64,000 nt of DNA from positions 4,223,241-4,287,240 of the forward strand of contig NC_079897.1 of assembly GCF_024868665.1 (NCBI RefSeq), given 5' to 3'. Both the position numbers and the translations under genes were made by a program. Source of the DNA: Triplophysa rosa (taxonomy: Eukaryota; Chordata; Actinopteri; Cypriniformes; Nemacheilidae). How positions within the stretch are numbered: position 1 is the stretch's first letter; each line of letters begins with the position of its first letter. This document shows, piece after piece, positions 55,241 to 64,000 of the stretch. A model generated the notes under the pieces. It did not search any database and was not told where the DNA came from. It saw only the letters and a list, made by a program, of their open reading frames with translations.

Positions 55241-57820
55241 TGCGGATAAATATAAAGATTGATCATAATTCATTGCATGTTGATGATTTGCTGTGGGCTG
55301 TAATATGTACTAGATGCACAAAGCTAAAATCAATGGAGGCATATGAAAATGCATTGGCGTGGATTATGTAAAGATGTTCCAAAAGACCAGCCATCTGCTA
55401 TTAAAAATAAATACTGAACCTGAAACGCTCACTGATGCTCGGGATGAAAAAGAATCTTTTTTGAGGATGCATTTGGGATTGTCTTGACTAAGCCAATGTT
55501 TTTGTATATTTTGTGTCGGTGTAAAACATATTTATGTTTGTACAGATCCGTTAGGTTAAGGAAGTGTTGTACTCGATTTGTGATGAAAATGAGGATCATA
55601 AATCACGAAGTAAAAGCACAGAATAATCTTCTAACTGTTCTTCACCAAAAACTGTCAGTTATGTAACTAAAAAAATTGTCTCTATAAAGGTATCAAGTGT
55701 TTTCACTGACTGTATAATGTTTTCACAGGTATTTCACTATTGTCTTTAAAATTGCATTGTAAAACATACAGCATTTTGTCCAATAAACCCTACATGTGCT
55801 TCATGTGGTAACATCAAATTTTTTTTCGTGAAACAATTTACCATGACTGAATTAACTGATAACATCAGGGGTTGCAAGAAAAAAGGTGTTTATGGGTCAC
55901 AGCTGGTAGAAATAGATCCTACAATTAAACATTTGCACTTTTTATAGTGTCTGTGGAGGGGTTATTAGAATACAAATAATGGCAAAAAGTCATAATTTTT
56001 TATATTTTTATAAGCAATTGTTTACAAATAATACTTGTGCAAATCTGAACAATAATGGGTTTGCCATAAACAAGACGTGTAGATTTATTTTATTTTCTAG
56101 TTATGAAATGATCCAAACTCCTGCTTTGTATACTGTATGTGATCATTTTGATTATGTGAAGTTATTTTTGAAAAGAGGATCAATTGAAACGCCAGAATTA
56201 CATCACGCATTTTCATTTTTATTAAAATATGATATCTAATTATATATAACTAACTACAAACACCTACATGCACATCTCAATCCCCAATCAATCTGTTAAA
56301 AGCAACAGATATATGTTAATCTCCAATGTCAACATTAAAAAGGTACAAAAGACAAATCCAAAAAAGAGATTTTAGATTCAATTTCATTACAAACAATAAA
56401 CAGGCTTTTCTTAATCTCAAATCTCTCACAAAAGCAAAACATGTTTCAATACAATACTTTATAATTATTTATTTTATGTAAGTCATCTTCTTTTATTAAT
56501 CCCTAGCCGTTTTTTTTCTGTCATCTGTGTGACATTTCTATTTGTTTTGAACTTCCAGAAAACAAAACACAAGACGAGCTTCAAAATGGAGAGACAAAAA
56601 TGACAAGAGAGCAGAGAAACCAAAGAAAATGAGAAATAAAAGAAGACGAGAGTAGAAGATGTGAAGAAGTGTGTTGCTGGGCAGAGGGCTGGCGCTGAAC
56701 GCAGGGTTGGCAGGCAGGGTGGAGAAGCGGGCACGCTCGCAGACATCTGTTGGCGCTCTGCGGCTGCTGGAGGGAGGGCGCTTTGCCATGACCGGCGGGA
56801 ATATGGCACGCTGATGATGCTGTAGGTATACACCCTGAGATTTATCCAGCATCCCTATACGATGCCACACACACACATACAGTAAAAGAACCACTAATGA
56901 CAAAATAATCTCACAATGTTGACATTAGCAGGCAGAAAATTTGTGGATTGATATGTCATAATTGTCAGATTTTAAGTTTTATTTTGGTTCTAAGTTAAAC
57001 GTTTTGCTGAAGATACGTTAGCCAACAGTAAAAATGCACAGTTGTTACCGTGAGACAGTATTTCTGCCCATTGATGCAATCAAGTTGCATCAGTCATCAT
57101 ATCAAAGAACTTTTTCCTTGAATGAAAGCAATTCATTTACATGAAGCACATTTTTTTGCAAAAGTCATTTTGTAGTAATGTTAAACTCTGCATCTTTTGG
57201 CCTTTATTAATGTGATCATTATCAACACAAGACCTTCCATCTCTTTTCAAGCAGATGGGCATGAATGCCTGGCCTTCATGCTGTCCACTTCTCCAGCTGT
57301 CTAACAGCACCCACACACACACTCGTCACCTCCTCTGGATGCCAGCCAGTCCCATAATGCCAGTTGGTGTGGCATCATACGGTAGAAAAGCAGTCTTGCA
57401 TCTTCAAGAGCTGCCGTTGATGCTGATGCAAAACTTCAGAAGGCAGTAAATCATATTTAAATGTGCTGCAGGCAGACACAGATATATTTAGCTGCACACA
57501 CACTTTGTTTGCGGTTATTTTGCAACTGTACAATGCAAAGTGTGCAGTTGTTCTCTATTTCTGCTTGACCTGACCCATAAAAGACACTTTGTTGGTAATG
57601 TATACCTTTGTAGTCGAGTCTACAACTGTTTATTCACATTAAATAGGTCTCTCTTTATTATTATAAATAATGTTCATTTGTATATTTGTATGCCTGACAA
57701 AATATTTTTTAATAAAAACTTTTATTACTGTAAGTTCATGACTGTGCATTTCATCACAGAACCGCCCCATATGTCTTATAAATCCCTTCATTTCACGTTA
57801 GCGTTAAACCCTTCGCTCTA
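55241..57820. other. AT-rich non-coding DNA
   Basis: No exon is supported. Overlapping frames on the minus strand near 56483-56903 span a GC-richer stretch (56690-56820) but have no recognisable domain. Most of the rest is low-complexity AT. Confidence 0.4.
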
Positions 57821-58050
57821 CGCGAGTTAAAGTAGCAGCGCGTGATCTCTATGCCACTGATTTCCCCCGCGATGAGAACAGCATCATGTTAATTATTTCA
57901 ACCATCTGCTGCAGCCCGTGATGGAGGCGCCCTCCACCTCACACAGATTTGTACCTGTCAGTCAAATCGCATGACCGACACGAGGCGCCGTGGCAACGTG
58001 AATGAGATCCAGCGCATGCGGAGGTCCCGAGGGATCAAGCCATAGTGTGA
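57821..58050. promoter_or_regulatory. GC-rich conserved-element candidate
   Basis: A compact CpG-containing block stands in AT-rich surroundings. It holds ACCATCTGCTGCAG (E-box/NeuroD-like), GCCGTGGCAACG (RFX half-site-like), TTAATTATTT and GTCAGTCAAATCGCATGAC. No coding frame or repeat is recognised. Regulatory function is inference. Confidence 0.35.
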
Positions 58051-61000
58051 AATTAATCTGGGTTTTATAATTTAACTGGACTCTCTGAAACCGTAATATA
58101 CGCCTGTTTTTGGAATGGTTTGGCATGCAAAATGTTAAATGCAGAACTTGAAAATTTGTTTGGATTGAATGAGAGGGAAAAAAGATGGATTTGATCGTTC
58201 ATTTTTTACGGATGGTACAGTTTTCTAAGCAGCAGGCTGGCCAATGATTAATATACAATATTGCTTTTGTAAATGGTACATGTCATGATAGCGAAAAAGA
58301 TGTGAAGGTCCTATCTGTTATGCTGTAAAAAAAGAAAGAGATTGTGTTCTATAGGTTTTCTGTAAAAAGTTAAATACCAGACTTTAAGTGATATGTTCTG
58401 GTCAAGCTCAAACAAACTTTTTAATCTTAATTATTTCATAAAGCAAATGAACTGAATGTCTCTCAGCATGAAACTGCAGAGCTATTGTTACCGTACATGT
58501 TGCTTAGTGAAAGATTAACAGCTTTCCGAAGGGTGTCAATGGGCTGTCAACCTAAAGTATTTTTATTATATACCAATTTCAGTTATGTCATTCTGTTTTT
58601 TTTTCATTTTTTTATTATTAAATATGTTGTGTTTTTGAGTGAAACAAACCACTTAATGTGTCACTTAATTAATAAAATGAAATCCATTGTTTACAGTCAG
58701 ACTCGCAATGATTTTGTCACCAAAATGATGTCACTTCCTGGATGATGATCCAGTGAAGTGCTTTTTGTGAGTTTTTTGAGATATTACAAATAACCAACCA
58801 GTGGTTTTCTTTTAACACTGTGAAAAAGCATGTTTATATTTTAATTAGATAAAGAAATAAGGACGAACATAGGTTTACTTAATACTGTGATCAACGAAAA
58901 CAAACAATTTCCATCTTTTTATATATTGTCCAATATTGTGACATTAATCATGGAAACAGTAGAAATACAAAAGGTGCTTTATTTATCACGACAAGCCTAA
59001 CCACGGGCAGCAATGAACTGTTGCCAAATACTCTTTTATATTTTTGTATGCATGCATGCAGCGGTGAGCCTCACATTCAGGGATGAACAACACCTTAGCA
59101 ATTATTATTATTATTGTGCAGCAAACTATTACACAATGTCTTAAAGTCACATTTATTATCTAACCTGGTGTGCCCGAATTCATTCAATCTACCCCGAAAC
59201 AAAATAAAGTTAAAGGTTTTAAAAAAGGTTAAATGAAGGAAAAGCTGCATTTTATGATTTCCTCCTACCATGACATCACCTGCAGCACAACACTTTGATT
59301 CAATTATTGATTAGTTAAAACAGCCGGTAATTCCCTGCATATGTGGGGCTGAAATTTCAGAGAAATGAAACATGTTTTCAGATATAATCCTGCCTTGAAC
59401 AATGCGAAAAGAGAACACAGAAAGGACAGGGTGGCACTGCACTCGCCCGGGGTCACTTAATTAATTTGGAGGTGCCTGTTAATACAAACCACACATGCTG
59501 CTGATGACCTGCCACGAGAGCTCAAAGAGGGTCAGAGAATTCAGAGTCAATCCTTTCCAGAATTACACACAACAACAGACCATGACACCTGTGGCCTTCA
59601 AATTGAACACTTTGAAAAACATTTGCACACAATAGAATATACACAGCTGTGAATGAATTGAAAATATGTATTTGTAATATTTCAAAATATATACAATATT
59701 AAATACATTCATATTTGTCAGTAGAAAGTATCAATCAATGTAATAATCTAATGAGATTTTTGTATAAAGGAGGAGAGAGATCTGAAAGATGCCTCGAATA
59801 AATTATCCTTTATTGACTAAATCAAATAATATTTGGTGTTAACACTCTTTTCTTTTAAATAGCATTTGCTCTTGGTAGCCTACACTTGAACACGGCTTTT
59901 AGCTTTGCAGGACTAGATAATGGTCAGTGTGGACCATAATAAAAATTGAAATTTAACCTCTAACACTATAGCAAAATAGATGAACAAACATCTTATTTAT
60001 TGAAGCATCTATAATGTGCATAAGACTAATGCAAAGTTGTAATGCATTAACATGGAAATTCAAGCCTTCAACAAAAATTTTAAGTAAATTCTCATAGGAT
60101 GTCTATAATATTTAATAAAACATCACTTTATTCTTATTTAGAGGTCTGCATTTATTTTAGGGCTTTCTGGACAAATGCTGACACTTTCTGTCGCTCTATT
60201 TAAAGCGAGAAACTCAATGTAACTCATTTCTGCCACTAGCACCGACAAGAGAAAATGCAAAAAAATAAAATAAAGAGTACATTTAAAGTTTTTTTTTTGC
60301 TCAAACAGAAATTCCTGCACTAAACTCTTGAAATTGAGAAACAAGTTGACATAATGGACTGCAGAGATGGTCTTTGCACAACAAACTGGGACTGTACAAA
60401 GAATTTTAACGAATTTGATTTAGTAGACCGATAATCAGAACTATTGGTTACAATATTGTAAACAATTATCAAATAAAAAAGAATTCAGAAAATAAACTAA
60501 TCTAACAGATCAATACTTCAGAGAGATTTTCCTAAAACATCTAGGAAGAACTATAGAATCCCAACGTGTGTTATTTCCCTTTCATCGCTCAAGCTCACAG
60601 GCCGCCAGCACTGGAGCAGATGAGGCTGGGAAGAGCACACTTTCTGCCAGGATGTAATGGCTGGTGAAGGGAGAGGCAAACTGCACAGAGGCAGATAAAG
60701 GTTTCCTCAAGGTGCAGCTCAGTTGACTAGTTAACCCCTTGAAATGATGCCGTAGTTTCAGACTCTGTTCCAAAGTCCTGGAATTGGGTTACAAGATAAT
60801 TTCACAGGCGACTTGCTTGTCTTACTTGGCAGTTCAACTGGCTAATTGAAGAAGGTGATTTCCAGGCCTGAAACTGTTTAAGAAATGATACGTCAAATAG
60901 GGATTTACTGTGATGTGGACATTGCAGGATTTAGTTTTAATATGCATGTACGTATATGAATATATTTTTCACTAAAATCATTGTGGACGTAGCTTGCTCT

Positions 61001-61349
61001 TATCAATCAATGTGTTGAAGTCCTATTATGGAATATATGGAAAATATACATATGTATAATTTTTTATATAGCCTAACCTATTTATGCATTGTGCTCATTG
61101 TGGGTGCAATGTCAAAGATTTTTAAATGCTAGTAATGATAACCTGAATTTGAGAAATATGGCGTTTTACATACAAATCTGTACAGACAATATTCGATTTT
61201 GATCATATCCTTAGCTATTTTATCCATATAGACCTACAGTTTATTGCTAGGTCAATGTAGGCTACACGTACACCTCCTTAGATCTAAAACATTATTTAAA
61301 GTGATGTTTTGTTTACTTAACTACATTGTTTTAAAAGGCGCTATATTTA
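58051..61349. other. AT-rich non-coding DNA
   Basis: No gene was found. 59240-59600 and 60560-60860 are of higher complexity and repeat-free, and could be minor conserved elements. An (ATT)n scrap lies at 59102-59117. The remainder is low-complexity. Confidence 0.4.
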
Positions 61350-62223
61350 GCCATTTTGTTAACTTCCGCAACACGTCGCCTCTTCAAAACCCCGCCCTCC
61401 AGATACATCTGCGCAAACTCACACAATGATTGACAAGGAGTGACCGTTACAGATTAACGAGAGGGCGCGCGCGATTCTTCAACTTGTTTACAGGTACAGG
61501 TCACACATGACACTTCTTTCAGTAACATCTGTCAGGAGGTACACACATTTTATCTGTGGTATTAAAAAAAGAAATAAAACGTCTCGTACAACTTTAAATC
61601 GTTTATGGTACTTCCCTCACAATCTTACAAACTCCCATTTGGGACTTGGAAGGCAGTGACATTATACTCAGAATCAGACACAGAAAGTAAGAAAAAGCAT
61701 GTGATACTCCTGCAAAGAATATCAGACACAAAAAACGAATTCTGTCATGATTTTAACATGACGTTAAGACTTTTACCAGACAAAAACTAATGCAAGCCTT
61801 CAAACTGAACAAACAAGCTGAATGTAGTTACATTTGACGCGAATTACATTTCTTAAAACATGAACCGCACAAACGGTCAAGTTTAAAACGAGCGTGTCTG
61901 CAAGATTGTGGTCGTACGGCGCCTGCGGGGGATCAAACTTCACGTTCAAACAAAAGCGCGAAACGCCTTTTCATCCACCGTCAGTCCGAGCGGACCGCAG
62001 CTCCGCGCACACATACATACACACGCACGCACGCACGCACGCTCATGAACGCGCTCACACACACGCACTGAGCGAGCGGAGCGCTTCTGAGAGAAAGAGA
62101 GAGAGAGAGATCCTGTGAATAATCGTCATTTCTCCTGCGACCCGTTCGGATCCTGGATGATCCATAATAACCTCTAATAATAACCTAAAATAAGAGAAAT
62201 TATTAATCAATTATCGCGGCAAC
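61350..62223 (+). promoter_or_regulatory. FOG (zfpm) promoter and 5' leader region
   Basis: GC and CpG content rise here just upstream of the FOG start codon. A GC box (CCCCGCCC, 61390-61397) and AGGGCGCGCGCGATTC near 61462 are seen, with no clear TATA box. This is usual for CpG-type developmental promoters. 62010-62070 is a CACG/CA-rich run and 62088-62111 a GA run, probably within the transcribed leader. The transcription start cannot be placed. An in-frame TAA at 62191-62193 separates the leader from the coding frame. Confidence 0.5.
62014..62068. repeat. CA/CACG-rich microsatellite in the leader
   Basis: Runs of CACACATACATACACACG and GCACGCACGCACGCACG are interrupted by ATGAACGCGCT. A (GA)n tract follows at 62088-62111. 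Both probably lie in the 5' untranslated region of the FOG gene. Confidence 0.75.
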
Positions 62224-62263
62224 ATGTCCCGTAGAAAGCAGAGCAACCCCCGGCAGATCAAAC
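62224..62263 (+). CDS. FOG-family cofactor (zfpm1/zfpm2), first coding exon
   Basis: The exon encodes MSRRKQSNPRQIK plus the first base of the next codon, then a consensus donor (C|GTAAGT, phase 1). MSRRKQSxPRQIKR is the invariant N-terminus of Friend-of-GATA proteins, where it recruits the NuRD repressor complex through its basic RRKQ...P motif. The rest of the protein, with zinc fingers that bind the GATA N-finger, lies beyond the window. The start is firm: an A stands at -3, an in-frame TAA lies 31 bases upstream (62191), and no earlier in-frame ATG follows it. Asn at position 8 matches mammalian ZFPM1, while mammalian ZFPM2 has Lys there. A large gene-free upstream region would suit zfpm2, so the paralogue is left open. 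Chance occurrence of 13 matching residues beside a perfect donor is very unlikely. Confidence 0.9.
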
Positions 62264-64000
62264 GTAAGTTACTGTGTTTGTTGTTATTATTATTATCATC
62301 ATCATTTATTTCTAAACCGAGAGAAGTAAAGTTGGATAAAGAGTGAGAGACTGTTTACAGATCAGTTTCTCATAAGGACTGAATGCAGCAGGTGAAAATA
62401 TCACTAGTTTCATTCGCCTTTCAATCTTTCGCCGTGTTTGTTTGTATGGTGGCATGTCTAGATGTTTCCTCTTGATTGTACAGTAAATATAACGATTGCA
62501 GACATTGTAATCATGTTATTAAATCTACGTTATTTACTCTTTGGGTGTATTCTTGTTTTGCGGTGCAGAATAAGAAATAACAAATATTTTAAATGCAAGT
62601 TTGTGTTTTTCTGAATTTAAGTGCAAAGTGCGTCTAGAATAGACTTGAATGTACTCGTTTAAGAAAAGAGATCTCATTGACTGTTTTTAGTTTGAAGTAG
62701 TTTTGATATAAAGATGCACAGCTGATTCGGAAAGCAGGGGGTCTCAAGGGTCTGCTTAGTGTCTGTCCATCTCTTAATCGTTTCGCATTTGTTGAGGCAT
62801 GACGAGATGTTTTTCACGATGAAGTGATTTGCAGGACTTGTTTAATGTTTTCATTTTCAATTCAGTTATGCTTGTTGAAGTTTTATTTTATGGTGGTTTG
62901 GAACGCAAGTTAAAACACAAGTTTGTGTTTGTCTATGATAGTAGATGCTTGCGGTTTAATGTGAACGATTTCCTTGTCATGGAATAGTTCATTGGTTTTA
63001 GATCATGTTGTGAAGAAATGAGTGCCTCAGGGTCTGTTAAGAGTCAGCTGTGCATGATATGATATAAAACATTGTGAGGGATGCTCGCCAGAATCCCTCA
63101 TACAATTTGTCTGATGTGAGCGCTTACAGACATTGATTTATTCACTGAATGCAGTAAGAAAATACAATAAAAAAGTTGAACAATTGCAAATCCCACAAAT
63201 TGTAATGTGTTAAATGAAACAAAATTAAATTAGGATGTTTTAAAAAAGGATTTGACAATTTATGCATTTTTCGATGTGTGTTTTGTTTCTAAAAATAAAT
63301 GTCATGTTTAATAAATATGACACAGCCTAGAATAATCTTCAGTACTCTAAAGCTAAATAAATAATGTCTTTCATAAAATATGCACCATCAGTATCTTAAA
63401 AAAGATCGGTTTTCAGACGGTCACTGTTATGCTATTTCTGCATCACAAAAGGTGATGAGATTGGACTTCTTTCAGATTTTCGTGCAAATATTAAAAGGGT
63501 TATTATGCCAGTAGTCTGAATGAGACGGTTGTCTGAAGTGAGATCGCTGATCAGGGCCTTTACCAGCAGCGTGTGTGTTGAACTCAGGAAGGAAGGACAA
63601 ATCTTCTTCTGTTGTGAAATGTGCCTTTTAGAAACAGATTTAACTGAACCGTGGGTCGCCACTCGCCATACTGTCATTTTAATGAGAAGCAGCAAGATTT
63701 ACCCATTCTGAAAGCAATAGATCCTGCCTGTATTTTTGTGTATGTACCTGCAAATACAAATGTTTTTATTTGTGTGCGTGTATGTAAGCAGTTATACTGT
63801 ACATGTTTTGTTTGTAAATGTATGACATCTGATTTATGATGTTAAACATCTTCAAAAAATCAAATTTAACTTTGAAAAGATTGTTTTCAGTACGACAACT
63901 TCACTCGCTTATTGAGGCCATTCAGCTCAAATTGTTTGTGTCTGTGGCTATATACAGTAAACTCAACACGACTGACGGTTTATGCTCCTGCTATCAGTCT
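62264..64000 (+). other. First intron of the FOG gene (partial)
   Basis: It begins GTAAGTTACTG and has no further recognisable exon before the window ends. A run of ATT/ATC trinucleotides lies at 62284-62308. The sequence is AT-rich, and no repeat element was recognised. Open frames near 63432-63839 have no domain and are treated as chance. Confidence 0.7.

Noticed and set aside
56483..56903. Overlapping 116- and 121-codon minus-strand frames
   Set aside because: Two frames of similar length over the same DNA indicate a lack of stops from local composition. No domain is seen.
1..64000. CRISPR arrays, bacterial operons, rRNA genes, riboswitches
   Set aside because: None were seen. The window is vertebrate nuclear DNA by composition, splice signals and repeat content.

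Overview
The window looks like nuclear DNA of a teleost, most likely a cyprinid. It is a gene-poor, AT-rich vertebrate landscape with no bacterial-style gene packing. It carries many typical fish repeats: a DIRS-type tyrosine-recombinase retroelement, Tc1/mariner, hAT- and Harbinger-like elements, tRNA-derived SINEs, and short palindromic elements with TTAA flanks. Only one host protein-coding exon is convincing. It lies at the right end (62224-62263) and encodes the first 13 codons of a Friend-of-GATA cofactor (FOG / zfpm family), followed by a consensus splice donor. Almost everything to its left is therefore non-coding upstream DNA, transposons, or candidate regulatory sequence.

Layout. 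1-14 kb is mostly unique non-coding DNA with scattered short repeats. These include Angel-like copies near 0.7 and 4.2 kb, a fish dispersed repeat at 5.4 kb, and a 111 bp near-perfect palindrome at 8.2 kb that sits inside an older repeat. Several repeat-free blocks (1.8-2.6, 5.7-7.5 and 9.6-11.0 kb) look like conserved-element candidates. 14.5-16.4 kb is a short LTR retroelement with a gag remnant. Its 3' LTR is split by a hAT-like element with a clear 8-bp target duplication. 17.0-17.65 kb is a CpG-rich block ending in a splice-donor-like site. 18.5-23.0 kb is a broken multi-exon gene-like unit that carries a 1.6 kb non-autonomous hAT element. 23.0-31.46 kb is a decayed DIRS retroelement with gag, RT/RNase H and tyrosine recombinase parts. 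It is interrupted by two Tc1/mariner-type elements (26.8-30.0 kb), one of which has an intact 337-residue DD37E transposase.

31.5-43 kb mixes SINEs, MITEs, a Harbinger-like element (36.95 kb), a hAT element (39.4 kb) and unique DNA. 44.25-47.93 kb is one 3.7 kb element with terminal inverted repeats of over 500 bp and no transposase. 50.1-50.9 kb is a degenerate tandem array of about 140 bp units. 52-61 kb is again largely unique, with a strong conserved-element candidate at 53.9-55.2 kb. 61.35-62.22 kb is the GC-richer leader of the FOG gene, and 62.26-64.0 kb is the start of its first intron.

How the parts relate. The transposons form a layered record: hAT in LTR, palindromic MITE in an older repeat, and Tc1 in Tc1 in DIRS. 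The lengths, target duplications and junctions allow the order of events to be read. The only host function that can be named is the FOG cofactor, a zinc-finger partner of GATA factors. The repeat-free blocks upstream are plausible regulatory DNA for it, but that is inference from position and texture, not from alignment. Family names rest on recognition of motifs and termini by eye; no database search was run.
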